Assembly: GCF_006575665.1 (NCBI RefSeq)
Contig: NZ_CP041253.1
Location: 5,397,501 to 5,461,500 of the forward strand
Direction: 5' to 3'
Origin: Echinicola soli
Lineage (GTDB): Bacteria; Bacteroidota; Bacteroidia; Cytophagales; Cyclobacteriaceae
Length of the DNA stretch: 64,000 nucleotides
In this document: one piece after another, positions 1-8,661 of the stretch
Layout of the letters: the number at the start of each line of letters is the position of its first letter
How positions within the stretch are numbered: the stretch's first letter is position 1
Notes under the pieces: generated by a model
The model's input: the letters and a program-made list of their open reading frames with translations, nothing else
Told to the model about the DNA's origin: nothing
Database searches by the model: none
Position numbers and translations under genes: made by a program

Positions 1-2844
1 TTTATCAAAGACAAAAAATTCGGTAATGTGCTCTCCCTCTCCGGGAAAGAAAAGTCCTTTGTCTCCATTCCCGCCGAAACATTGACCGGAGTGGAATCAT
101 TAAGTATTTGCGGGTGGGTATTCCTTCAAGACGATCGACAAGGCCAAGTAATTTTTGATATGGGGACAGATACCAAGAGCCACTTTTCGGTAAGTCCAGC
201 AGGAAATGGAAGCAAAGGAGGTCTTATCACTCAAATCAGCACTGCAGCGGGAACAAAACATAAAACCCTTGCGAAAGCCCTCCCCATTGGCCAGTGGAGC
301 CATATTGCCATTATCCTGGACATTCCATCCAAGTCGGTCAGCTATTACCTCAACGGCAAAAAAGCAGCAACAAGTGATGAGGTAGTCCTTGACCTGTCCA
401 AGCTATTTGGAAACAATATGGGCCAAAACTACTTTTCCATTGGCAGGCCCTTGGCTACGGATGGTCCCTACCTGAATGCCAAACTGCATGATGTCAGAAT
501 TTACCGGATTCCACTAAATCCAAGACAAGTAGCCAATATCTATGGCAAAGATGAAAACAGGGTAAACGAACGAAAAGAACCGCAGGATGTTTTCCAGGAA
601 TTTCCTGCTGACCGCCCCCAGCTATTCAACGAATACCTGACAGGAGTGGACAATGTGCAGGTGGAAACGAAAGTGGGCCACCTCCCGCGACTTCCACGCT
701 ACCTAAAAGGAAGGTACCGTGATGGCGTTGATGGCCCCATGGTACGGGTCATCTGGCCCGCCCCGAAAGACAACCGGACCGTACTTGAGGTAGGACAATA
801 CACCATTACCGGAAAAATCCCCGGTTCATCTATAGCCCCTACGGCCACTGTAACCATCAAAGGGAAGGATAAAGGAGCTGCCCCTGAGCAGAACCTCGAG
901 GCCTTTGGCCTGGGCGAGGTCACCTTGGATACCGATACACATGGCCATTCCTCCAAATTCATTGAAAACCGCGATAAATTCATCACCACCCTGGCCAAAA
1001 CCAATCCGGATGATTTCCTATACATGTTCCGAAACGCCTTTGGCCAACAGCAACCTGCAGGTTCCAAGCCACTGGGTGTCTGGGACAGTCAAGAAACCAA
1101 GTTACGCGGGCATGCGACTGGCCACTACTTGACGGCCATTGCCCAGGCTTACGCCAGCACCGGTTATGACCGGACACTTCAGTCCAATTTTGCCGAAAAG
1201 ATGGCGCATATGGTCAATACCCTTTTTGAATTGTCCCAAATGTCGGGAAAGCCAACTTCTTCAGGTAATGGACATACCGCTGATCCTACTGCAGTCCCCG
1301 TGGGACCGGGCAAGGCTTCCTATGACTCTGACTTGAGTGAAGAAGGTATTCGGACCGATTTCTGGAACTGGGGAGAGGGCTTTATCAGTGCCTACCCACC
1401 GGACCAGTTTATTATGCTCGAACAAGGCGCCAAATATGGTGGACAAAAAGACCAGGTCTGGGCACCCTACTACACCCTCCACAAGATCCTGGCAGGACTC
1501 ATGGATATTTATGAAGTAAGTGGCAATGAAAAAGCACTGGAAGTGGCCAAAGACATGGGATATTGGGTGGCAGCACGTCTTGGAAAACTCCCTACCGAAA
1601 CCCTGATCAGTATGTGGAACACCTATATTGCCGGGGAGTTTGGGGGAATGAACGAGGCCTTGTCGCGTCTCTACAGGATTACCAATGAGCCTCAATACCT
1701 GGAAGCGGCAAAATTATTTGACAACATCACCGTTTTTTATGGAAACTCAGACCATATCCACGGACTGGCCAAAAATGTGGATACCTTCAGGGGGCTACAC
1801 GCCAACCAGCATATTCCGCAAATCATGGGCACGCTGGAGATGTACCGCAACACCAAATCTGCGCCCTACTATCATATTGCAGACAACTTTTGGCATATGG
1901 CCACCAATGATTACATGTACAGTATCGGAGGGGTGGCCGGAGCCCGTACGCCGGCCAATGCCGAATGTTTCACCTCCGAACCCGCAACCTTGTACAAAAA
2001 CGGCTTCTCGGCAGGAGGGCAAAACGAAACCTGTGCGACCTACAATATGCTCAAATTGAGCCGAAACCTGTTTCTGTTCCACCAGGATCCTGCGTATATG
2101 GATTATTACGAACGGGGACTGTACAACCACATTTTGGCCTCTGTGGCGGAAAACAGCCCCGCCAACACTTATCATGTTCCCCTGAGACCAGGATCTATCA
2201 AGCAATTTGGGAATCCGGAGATGAAGGGATTCACTTGTTGTAACGGCACCGCCATCGAAAGCAGCACCAAACTACAGAACTCCATTTATTTCAAAAGTGC
2301 CGATGACAAGAGCCTATATGTAAATTTATTTATCCCCTCCACCCTGAAGTGGAAAAACCAGAACGTGACCATCGTCCAAGCTACGGCTTTTCCCAAAGAA
2401 GACCACACACGGCTCACTATTCAGGGAAAAGGGACGTTTGATCTAAAGGTCAGGGTTCCCCAATGGGCCACCAAAGGCATGACCATAAAAATAAATGGCA
2501 AAGATGAAAAGATCAAAGCTGTCCCGGGAAGCTATGCCACCATCAGTCGCAAATGGAAAAACGGAGATACCATTGACCTCCGGATTCCTTTCCAGTTCCA
2601 CCTCGAGCCTGTCATGGACCAACAAAACCTTGCCAGCCTGTTTTATGGTCCCATATTACTGGCGGCCCAGGAAGATGAGCCGCGAAAGGAGTGGCGAAAA
2701 GTAACCCTAAATGCCAAAAACATTGGCCAGTCCATCAGCGGCGACCCTGAAAAGTTGAATTTCACCATTAACGGGGTAACTTATAAACCCTTCTATGACA
2801 CCTATGGCCGACATTCGGTTTACCTGGACGTGAGCTTGGAGTAA
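1..2844 (+). CDS. GH127-family glycosidase (beta-L-arabinofuranosidase type) with N-terminal LamG and Ig-like domains; 5' end outside window
   Basis: The frame is open to the first base, so the true start lies upstream; residues here are numbered from the GTG at 28. Residues 1-175 look like a LamG/concanavalin carbohydrate-binding fold. Residues about 205-285 resemble a Big_4-type Ig-like domain. The rest is the GH127 (formerly DUF1680) module. In the characterised GH127 enzyme HypBA1, zinc is held by Glu338, Cys340, Cys417 and Cys418, Cys417 is the nucleophile and Glu322 the acid/base. Matching residues are visible: E651, E667 and C669 in NETCATYN, and C737-C738 in FTCCNGT. The E651-E667 spacing of 16 equals E322-E338. 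It probably removes L-arabinofuranose or a related sugar from plant or algal glycans outside the cytoplasm. The secretion signal cannot be checked. The family is near-certain, the exact substrate is not. Confidence 0.9.
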   Translation, partial: FIKDKKFGNVLSLSGKEKSFVSIPAETLTGVESLSICGWVFLQDDRQGQVIFDMGTDTKSHFSVSPAGNGSKGGLITQISTAAGTKHKTLAKALPIGQWSHIAIILDIPSKSVSYYLNGKKAATSDEVVLDLSKLFGNNMGQNYFSIGRPLATDGPYLNAKLHDVRIYRIPLNPRQVANIYGKDENRVNERKEPQDVFQEFPADRPQLFNEYLTGVDNVQVETKVGHLPRLPRYLKGRYRDGVDGPMVRVIWPAPKDNRTVLEVGQYTITGKIPGSSIAPTATVTIKGKDKGAAPEQNLEAFGLGEVTLDTDTHGHSSKFIENRDKFITTLAKTNPDDFLYMFRNAFGQQQPAGSKPLGVWDSQETKLRGHATGHYLTAIAQAYASTGYDRTLQSNFAEKMAHMVNTLFELSQMSGKPTSSGNGHTADPTAVPVGPGKASYDSDLSEEGIRTDFWNWGEGFISAYPPDQFIMLEQGAKYGGQKDQVWAPYYTLHKILAGLMDIYEVSGNEKALEVAKDMGYWVAARLGKLPTETLISMWNTYIAGEFGGMNEALSRLYRITNEPQYLEAAKLFDNITVFYGNSDHIHGLAKNVDTFRGLHANQHIPQIMGTLEMYRNTKSAPYYHIADNFWHMATNDYMYSIGGVAGARTPANAECFTSEPATLYKNGFSAGGQNETCATYNMLKLSRNLFLFHQDPAYMDYYERGLYNHILASVAENSPANTYHVPLRPGSIKQFGNPEMKGFTCCNGTAIESSTKLQNSIYFKSADDKSLYVNLFIPSTLKWKNQNVTIVQATAFPKEDHTRLTIQGKGTFDLKVRVPQWATKGMTIKINGKDEKIKAVPGSYATISRKWKNGDTIDLRIPFQFHLEPVMDQQNLASLFYGPILLAAQEDEPRKEWRKVTLNAKNIGQSISGDPEKLNFTINGVTYKPFYDTYGRHSVYLDVSLE

Positions 2845-2897
2845 TCTTATTTTTCAGGAAAGAAGGGTTCCAAAAGCGCTCATTTTTCCTGCACTCA

Positions 2898-2941
2898 AAC
2901 GGTGTGTTTGGCCATTCAGATGAATGGCCAAACACACCGTT
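2898..2941. terminator. Perfect 44-bp palindrome between convergent genes, likely bidirectional terminator
   Basis: Two perfectly complementary 21-bp arms (2898-2918 and 2921-2941) are separated by GA. The palindrome sits between the stop of the GH127 gene and the stop of the convergent DUF4625 gene. Neither side has a long T-run, so the function is inferred from position and stem strength. Confidence 0.6.
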
Positions 2942-2947
2942 CCCCAT

Positions 2948-3433
2948 CTATTCAATCTTAATACTCAATCCCTGAATGGTCTGCCACCCTTCCTGATCGG
3001 TCACGCGGATCATAAAATGATAATCCCCTGGATCGATGTCTTCCGGGATTTCAATTTCTGCAGTACCTTCATACGCTTTTAGGCCAGAAGGAATGGTATA
3101 GGTCTGGATAAACAACATGGGATCTACCGGTGTCTTTACAGGATCAAGGCCACAGTCATTCACTTCTGTGCTATGGGTATGGTGGTCAAAATTATGGTGG
3201 ATATCCAAGCTGAACCCTCCCAGCTCGACATTATCCTTAAACGATGCTCTAAACTGCACGGTAGACCCCCTTTCCAACACACTGCACTGGAGAGGGAATG
3301 ACGATTCGGTCACGACGATCTCAGGATATTCGGTATCGATACCCGGCTTTTCATCATCACCGCAGGAACTAAGAAATAGTGTTGCCACGATGATGGAATA
3401 AAGAAAGCTGCTGTAGTTTTTCATACTGGTCAT
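2948..3433 (-). CDS. DUF4625-type lipoprotein, His-rich segment
   Basis: A 161-aa predicted lipoprotein: a hydrophobic signal ends in LFLSSC, with C24 as the lipidated cysteine. The start could be Met1 or Met4; Met4 gives a more typical signal peptide. The mature part is a beta-sandwich-like DUF4625 domain with a histidine cluster (HHNFDHHTH, around residues 80-88). It follows the TonB-dependent receptor gene by 16 bp and is probably co-transcribed with it. DUF4625 proteins have no established activity. The His cluster, the receptor and the shared operator suggest surface or periplasmic capture of a metal, probably zinc. The family call is good, the function is inference. Confidence 0.8.
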   Translation of the reverse strand: MTSMKNYSSFLYSIIVATLFLSSCGDDEKPGIDTEYPEIVVTESSFPLQCSVLERGSTVQFRASFKDNVELGGFSLDIHHNFDHHTHSTEVNDCGLDPVKTPVDPMLFIQTYTIPSGLKAYEGTAEIEIPEDIDPGDYHFMIRVTDQEGWQTIQGLSIKIE

Positions 3434-3449
3434 TAAATAAGCAATCGTT

Positions 3450-5693
3450 TTAAAATTGGTATTTTAGTGAAAGGGTGATATTCCTGCCGGCTTCCGGCAA
3501 ACTGATCAACCTGTAAAAGCTGGTATGGTTCAGATAATAGGTATTGAACAGGTTCTGGACCTGTAGATCTGCTTGGATATGCTGTTGAAGTATCCTGATG
3601 GAAGACCCCGCCCGTAAATGGACCAACCGATATCCCTTGGTTACCTTTTCAGGCGGAACGATGTTGGACTGTTTAGCGGTGGCCCGAAAGTCCACCGCAA
3701 AATAAGGGCTGGAGAAACCACCGGTACTGGCAGGCTGGTAAGTAACATTAAAGATACCGGAAGGAGGAGGAGAAAAGGGCAGCGTATAACCAAGCTTTGC
3801 ACCGGACTTCTGCTCACTGTACACATACTCCCCGATAACCTCTAGACTCCATTCCCGGGTCAACCGATGGACTACACTTAGCTCAGTACCATAGCGCAAC
3901 ACTTCAGCTTGCGTATAGTTAAAAACCTGGTTTCCTGCCCCGTAAAGGATGTCCAGCTCTGCTGTTGGATTTAAATAGATATAATTGGAGAAATAATTGA
4001 CAAAAGGGCTTACGGACACCTGCCACTTTTCCTTCTTCAGCTCGGCGCCCAGGTCCAACTGTAGGGAACGTTCCGGATCAAGGTCCGCGTTGCCCCTTTC
4101 ATAGCGGAAGTAATGGTAATTCACCCCATTGGCCGCCAGTTCCTTGGCAATGGGCATGCGGAAGCTAGTACCTAAATTGCCTTTTATGCTCAGGGCTCCC
4201 GGGAGAAAATTAAACCCAACCGACCATACCATACTGTTAAACTCCCTGCGAAAATCCTCGGCCCTAAACAAATAGTCCGACGGTGTTGCCTGCGAGGCAT
4301 CTTTCACGCTTGGAAACCAGTCTTGGTAATCCTCCACATTAATCAGGCTGTGGTCATAGCGCAGGGCGGCGGTAAGCTTCCAAAGAGCGCTAAGCTGGTA
4401 TTTTTCGATGGCAAACACGCCAATACTATACTGGTCGAATGCAGGTATCAAGAAGCCCCATCCACCAATATCATTGCGCTGGTATTCCCCACTTGCCCCC
4501 ACCAACAGCTGGTGCTTGTCCAAAAACAGCTCGTCCTTGACATTGAGCGAAAACACCTCTTTGTCAAATGCCCGTTCCAGTGTGGATGGATACGGCAGTT
4601 CAGCTGGGTAAACCGCAGGCATATAACCGTGATTGACATATTGGCTCCATTCCTTTCGGTCATTTCGTTGATAGGCCAGGTCCAACTGGAGGAACTGCTT
4701 TCCTGCCGCATAGCTGGCTCTGTTGATTACTTTGGTATGGGTCACCTCCTGAAAAGGCAGCAGAATATCCCGGCTGGATTTGTCATGTAAGGAGACATCC
4801 ACCCGCCTGGGCTCCAGGCCATGGGCATTTGCGAAAAACCCTGATTTGGTATGTACCCTGCTCACCGATAAGGTATTGCGGAAATGTTCTCCCAAATAAC
4901 CGATCCTTCCAGAGAAGTCCCGCTCCTTTCCCGCCGAATTCCGAACGTGGCCATCGTGGAGTGCTACGCCATAATCATAAACAAAAACCGAATCGGTGGG
5001 CACTTTAAAATCCCCATAATCGGCCATGGTAAAACGGCCTTCTGCAAACCAGTTGTCCTTTCGGGCAGTAATACTGGCCGACCCTCCAAACCAAGCATTA
5101 TTGGACCGCCCGCCCAGTTCCACTGATCCGCTGATTCCTTCCTCGAAGGGTGGGAGTTTTTCCCGGATATCGATCACCCCGGCTATGGCATCCGAGCCAT
5201 ACTTAAAAGATGCCGGCCCTTTGATGATCATTACTTGGTCGGCTGCATACTGGTCCACTTCCAACCCATGGTCGGCGCCCCATTGCTGACCTTCATGCTT
5301 AATGCCATTTTCGACCACCATCACCTGATTAAACCCAAGCCCACGGATCAGTGGCTTGGAAGCACCGGAGCCTATACCAATGATACTGATCCCTGGAACA
5401 CGCTCGAGGGACTTCATCAAACTTCCTCCGCGGTTTTCCCGGATAAAGTCCTGCTTGACCAGCGCAATGCTATTGGATTCTTCCCGTTTGATCACCTCGG
5501 CCTGATCGATGACCACCACTTCCTCCAGCTCCTGATACTCGGGAACCGTATCCCGTTTGGCAGCCTTTACGGTATCCAAGCCTTGCAATGCTTCCCAATT
5601 GGAGTACTTCGGAAACACATCTGGTGACTGGAAGCTTCGGGGGATATCCCCTGAAGCAACTAAAACGGCAGTAAGGAGTAAAAGAAGGTTCAT
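3450..5693 (-). CDS. TonB-dependent outer-membrane receptor, candidate zinc (ZnuD-like) importer
   Basis: A 747-aa outer-membrane receptor. After a short signal peptide (MNLLLLLTAVLVASG) comes a TonB-box-like stretch (EEVVVID), a plug domain at about residues 70-175 with RGLGFNQVMVVENG and GPASFKYGSDAIAGVID, then a 22-strand-type barrel ending in SLKYQF. There is no CarboxypepD-like extension, unlike the other receptors in this window. A putative loop contains FFANAHGLEPRR and several histidines. Three things point to a metal rather than a siderophore: the downstream His-rich DUF4625 lipoprotein, the divergent His-rich DUF4625 gene, and the palindromic operators shared with a His-rich ABC transporter. 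Zinc is the best guess; copper or cobalt cannot be excluded from sequence alone. Confidence 0.88.
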   Translation of the reverse strand: MNLLLLLTAVLVASGDIPRSFQSPDVFPKYSNWEALQGLDTVKAAKRDTVPEYQELEEVVVIDQAEVIKREESNSIALVKQDFIRENRGGSLMKSLERVPGISIIGIGSGASKPLIRGLGFNQVMVVENGIKHEGQQWGADHGLEVDQYAADQVMIIKGPASFKYGSDAIAGVIDIREKLPPFEEGISGSVELGGRSNNAWFGGSASITARKDNWFAEGRFTMADYGDFKVPTDSVFVYDYGVALHDGHVRNSAGKERDFSGRIGYLGEHFRNTLSVSRVHTKSGFFANAHGLEPRRVDVSLHDKSSRDILLPFQEVTHTKVINRASYAAGKQFLQLDLAYQRNDRKEWSQYVNHGYMPAVYPAELPYPSTLERAFDKEVFSLNVKDELFLDKHQLLVGASGEYQRNDIGGWGFLIPAFDQYSIGVFAIEKYQLSALWKLTAALRYDHSLINVEDYQDWFPSVKDASQATPSDYLFRAEDFRREFNSMVWSVGFNFLPGALSIKGNLGTSFRMPIAKELAANGVNYHYFRYERGNADLDPERSLQLDLGAELKKEKWQVSVSPFVNYFSNYIYLNPTAELDILYGAGNQVFNYTQAEVLRYGTELSVVHRLTREWSLEVIGEYVYSEQKSGAKLGYTLPFSPPPSGIFNVTYQPASTGGFSSPYFAVDFRATAKQSNIVPPEKVTKGYRLVHLRAGSSIRILQQHIQADLQVQNLFNTYYLNHTSFYRLISLPEAGRNITLSLKYQF

Positions 5694-5704
5694 AAAACTA
5701 TAAA

Positions 5705-5754
5705 TGCAATTTCATTGCAAATATACAAACAATAACACCTGAAACAATGTTGCA
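5705..5754 (-). promoter_or_regulatory. Promoter of the metal receptor with two palindromic operator boxes
   Basis: On the minus strand a -33 TTG (5745-5747) and a -7 TATATTTG (5718-5725) are 19 nt apart, matching the Bacteroidota promoter pattern. Box 1, TGCAATTTCATTGCA (5705-5719), is a perfect 6-3-6 inverted repeat overlapping the -7 element. Box 2, TGAAACAATGTTGCA (5740-5754), has one arm mismatch and overlaps the -33. A bound repressor would block polymerase. The same box recurs at 5900, 5924 and 9367. A zinc-responsive Fur-family repressor (Zur) is inferred, not shown. Confidence 0.75.
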
Positions 5755-5899
5755 TTTAAAAACGGGATAAAATACTTCCTGGAATGCTCTTTCTACCAGT
5801 CAATCACTTATTTAAACCTCATGAGCTGGCATTTTTCCACGATATCTCTCCAATAACTCATATGAATCAATGGCATAAATTTATTTCCACTCTTGTTTT

Positions 5900-5938
5900 T
5901 GCAACATAATTGCATCATATTTGCGCAACAAAGTTGCA
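5900..5938 (+). promoter_or_regulatory. Two palindromic operator boxes upstream of the double-DUF4625 lipoprotein
   Basis: TGCAACATAATTGCA (5900-5914) and CGCAACAAAGTTGCA (5924-5938) both fit TGCAAY-N3-RTTGCA with at most one arm mismatch. Their centres are 24 bp apart, a little over two helical turns. They lie 84-122 bp upstream of the ATG at 6022. I could not place a confident -7 element here. Confidence 0.7.
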
Positions 5939-6021
5939 ATAATAAAAAATGGCAACACGGCATTTTGACCATGTCTATCATTTCGAACTAAACAAATCTT
6001 TATACCATAATTCTTTACAAA

Positions 6022-6792
6022 ATGAACAAACTTAAACACACATTTCTGATCTCCCTTTTGGGCTTGGTGTTGTTCTCCTGTCAGGACGACGAGGACCAAA
6101 CTTTTGATGCACCGGTAGTTTCCTCTTTTGAGTTTGGAGAAGGCAGTACCCACTCTACAGATCCTGTGGCCTACCGCGGTTCCGACCTTCACATGGAAGC
6201 AAGTATCCAAGCCGAGGTAAATATTGCCTCTATTACAGTATCCATCCATGGCCATGACCTGGAAGTAGGGGAAGGGGAAACCGAATGGGATTTTTCACAG
6301 ACATTCACTGACGAAAAGTACTTGGCCAGAAACCCAACCTTCCACGAGCACATCGACATTCCGTCAACGGCTCCTGTTGGAGAATACCATGTGGTACTGG
6401 AAGTAACCGACGATGCAGGCAATACCACCGAAACAGAGGGGCACCTGGAAGTAATGTCTCCGGTGACTATCAGTGAATTCCATATGGACGAAACCATTGT
6501 AAGGGGAACTGATTTCCATGTGGATTTCATGATCGAAGCCATCCACGGTATCCATGCCATTTCAGTAGATATTCATGCCCACGGATTAACACCAGGCGAA
6601 GGAGAAACGGAATGGCATTTTGACCAGGTATTCGAGGACGGTTACCATGAGCAGACCGAAGCAGAATTCCATGAGCATATCGACGTACCTGCTTCTGCTC
6701 CTGAAGGAGAATACCATGTGGTATTCAGCGTAGAAGATGAACAAGGAAATATCCAGGAATACGACACTCACCTTGAGGTCACTGCCAATTAA
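6022..6792 (+). CDS. His-rich lipoprotein with two tandem DUF4625 domains
   Basis: A 256-aa predicted lipoprotein with signal MNKLKHTFLISLLGLVLFSC, lipidated at C20. Two DUF4625-like repeats follow (about residues 30-140 and 145-254). They share phrases such as GEGETEW, FHEHID and PxGEYHVV, which points to internal duplication. Histidine and acidic residues are abundant (HGHDLEVGEGE, HAHGLTPGEGE), suggesting metal binding. It is divergent from the TonB-dependent receptor and carries the same operator boxes. A rho-independent terminator follows, so it is probably monocistronic. Inferred role: a surface or periplasmic metal-binding partner of the receptor. The domain call is reasonably sure, the metal is not. 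Confidence 0.82.
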   Translation: MNKLKHTFLISLLGLVLFSCQDDEDQTFDAPVVSSFEFGEGSTHSTDPVAYRGSDLHMEASIQAEVNIASITVSIHGHDLEVGEGETEWDFSQTFTDEKYLARNPTFHEHIDIPSTAPVGEYHVVLEVTDDAGNTTETEGHLEVMSPVTISEFHMDETIVRGTDFHVDFMIEAIHGIHAISVDIHAHGLTPGEGETEWHFDQVFEDGYHEQTEAEFHEHIDVPASAPEGEYHVVFSVEDEQGNIQEYDTHLEVTAN

Positions 6793-6817
6793 TTGTCACA
6801 ACGAAAAAACGAACAGG

Positions 6818-6850
6818 AAAGGCTGACCGGAGATGGTCAGCCTTTTTCTT
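6818..6850 (+). terminator. Rho-independent terminator
   Basis: An 11-bp stem, AAAGGCTGACC (6818-6828) pairing with GGTCAGCCTTT (6835-6845), has a 6-nt loop and runs into a T-rich tract. It ends the double-DUF4625 transcript. Confidence 0.85.
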
Positions 6851-6951
6851 TTATAAACAAACGGGCAATCACTGCCACCCTGGAAAATGAAACAACATTG
6901 TTCTCCTAAAATCGATCCCATAAAGTTCATCACTTGAAAACCATAGGGCGC

Positions 6952-7386
6952 CTATTTATAGACGGTAGCATCTTCGAGGATATAATTACATTGATAGATG
7001 TCGGTAGCATTGAGCTTGAGTTTTCCTTTGAAGGTCAATACTTCATCCATTTTGAACTGTGGATGGTCCTTGGGAACTTTTAGCTCAATGATCGATTCCG
7101 GTCCTGCAGCCCCGCAGAAAAAGCAAGCCGAAAAGGGATTGGCAGAGAGGATATAGACGTCCTCCTCCGCATCGATCTCCAGCAAATGCCCACGGATAAT
7201 CACTTCCTTGTCGGCCAACTCCAGCACAGAAGCACCAAATTTCGGGAAATAATAATAGGCATCCACCTGCTCACTATACTTATCGGTAAACGTGACATCT
7301 TCCAATGTTTTCCACGTAATCCTGGTCTGGGAATACCCTGCAAGTGAAATGATGCAAAAGAGGATAAGTAAACTGGTTCTAAGCAT
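6952..7386 (-). CDS. Small secreted protein of the metal ABC operon, DUF3299-like
   Basis: A 144-aa protein with a cleavable signal (MLRTSLLILFCIISLAGYSQ) and a compact beta-rich body. A CFFCGAAGPES motif near residues 88-98 follows VYILSANPFSA. This layout resembles DUF3299 periplasmic proteins encoded with MacB/LolE-like transporters in zinc-responsive operons such as Pseudomonas aeruginosa PA4063-PA4066. Its start overlaps the end of the permease gene by 8 bp, so it is the last gene of a three-gene operon. The CxxC pair could bind metal or be redox-active. The family match was made by eye and is tentative. Confidence 0.75.
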   Translation of the reverse strand: MLRTSLLILFCIISLAGYSQTRITWKTLEDVTFTDKYSEQVDAYYYFPKFGASVLELADKEVIIRGHLLEIDAEEDVYILSANPFSACFFCGAAGPESIIELKVPKDHPQFKMDEVLTFKGKLKLNATDIYQCNYILEDATVYK

Positions 7387-8656
7387 CTGAAAGGCTTTTT
7401 GAGAGGTCTATTTTATAAACGGAAATCGCTGGAATGAGCGCTGAGAGAATGCCTATGGCCAAGGTCATCAAAAACAAATAGCCTTCTCCGATAATCGGCC
7501 CTGAGGGGGAAAATTCATAGTGATATTCGGATTCCAGCAGCAATCCAACCAGCAGCAACCCAAGCCTACTAAAGAACAGTCCCAGCAAAAAACCAACAAC
7601 TGCAATGAACACACCTTCTTGAAAGATCAGTCGAAGTAACTGGAGCCTGGAGGCCCCATAAGTCCTTAAAAGGGCCATCTCGTAAGAGCGCTCCCGAAGG
7701 CCCAGGTACAGGCTGATAAAAACACTGATACCGGATACCAAGATGACAATAAAAGCCACCATATTGAGCGTGGTGGTCGCCATCCCCATCAAGCTGAAGA
7801 GCTTTGTCAATTCGTAATTGGGCAAAGCGGCCTGCATATTGGTGTTCTCGTTGACCATGCGGGGAAGCTGGACCATGCCAAGCGGGTTTTTAAACTTGAC
7901 CAGTAAGGCCGTAATTTCCCTGTCTGCTTCCTGGTGATGGGATGTGTCTGCTTTTTCATGGACATGTTCATGAATTGCTTCATCACCATGATGGTCCTCT
8001 CCATGGGGTTCATCCTGGTGATGGCCTTTCTCCTGCCCATGATTACTGTGAATGTCCCATACACTTTGCAAACCGGTCAGGATCAACTGATCGACCACGG
8101 TCCCGGAAGCTTCGAATATTCCCGTTACCAAATACACTTGATCATCATGAACATGTCCCCCTTCTCCCAGCCCGTGGGAACCATGGAACCTGTCCCCGGT
8201 CTTCAACCCTGTTTTTCCAGCCACGGCCGCGCCGATGGTCACCTCCATGGATTTTCCCCAGAGCCGCCCTTCATCAAGTTTCATCGCATAATTTTCAGGA
8301 TATCGGCCGTCAGTGCCCACGATTCGAAATCCCTTAAAGGAATCTCCATAGGAAAGCGGAATCCCGTAATCGATCAGCCTGTTTTTTAAAAGTGTATTGG
8401 CCTGGGAAAGCTTAATGTTTCCCGTCGGAACATCCACTTGAAAAACGGCAGAAAGAATCAACTGAAGGGGACTTCCTTTCGCGCCCACCACCATGTCTAT
8501 GCCTTGAATATTGGAGTTCAGCTGTGCCTTGAGGTGCTGGTCGACATGCAGCATCAATGAGATCAGCCCTACCCCGAGGGACAGCAGCAACAGGCTCAAA
8601 CCCGTGGAAAGCGGCTTGGCAATGACATTTTTGATACTTAAACGGAGAATATTCAT
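7379..8656 (-). CDS. ABC transporter permease (FtsX/LolE/MacB-like) with a histidine-rich loop
   Basis: A 425-aa permease with the MacB/FtsX layout: one N-terminal membrane helix (about residues 18-38), a large periplasmic domain, and three C-terminal helices (about 295-320, 345-372, 390-415). The periplasmic part carries an unusual His/Asp/Glu-rich insertion at about residues 200-245, with runs such as HHQDEPHGEDHHGDE and HEHVHEK. Such insertions are typical of zinc-handling membrane proteins. It follows the ATPase gene by 5 bp and overlaps the next gene by 8 bp. In this fold the ATPase usually drives extraction or conformational work rather than channel-type import. Inferred role: zinc-responsive envelope remodelling or metal trafficking. 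Confidence 0.88.
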   Translation of the reverse strand: MNILRLSIKNVIAKPLSTGLSLLLLSLGVGLISLMLHVDQHLKAQLNSNIQGIDMVVGAKGSPLQLILSAVFQVDVPTGNIKLSQANTLLKNRLIDYGIPLSYGDSFKGFRIVGTDGRYPENYAMKLDEGRLWGKSMEVTIGAAVAGKTGLKTGDRFHGSHGLGEGGHVHDDQVYLVTGIFEASGTVVDQLILTGLQSVWDIHSNHGQEKGHHQDEPHGEDHHGDEAIHEHVHEKADTSHHQEADREITALLVKFKNPLGMVQLPRMVNENTNMQAALPNYELTKLFSLMGMATTTLNMVAFIVILVSGISVFISLYLGLRERSYEMALLRTYGASRLQLLRLIFQEGVFIAVVGFLLGLFFSRLGLLLVGLLLESEYHYEFSPSGPIIGEGYLFLMTLAIGILSALIPAISVYKIDLSKSLSDA

Positions 8657-8661
8657 GGAAA

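Noticed and set aside
4323..4790. 155-codon plus-strand frame inside the metal receptor
   Set aside because: Antisense to a complete, well-conserved TonB-dependent receptor; no motif of its own.
7934..8389. Open frame of 151 codons rich in Met and His, plus strand
   Set aside because: It is the antisense shadow of the His-rich loop of the permease gene; codon bias and motifs support the minus strand.
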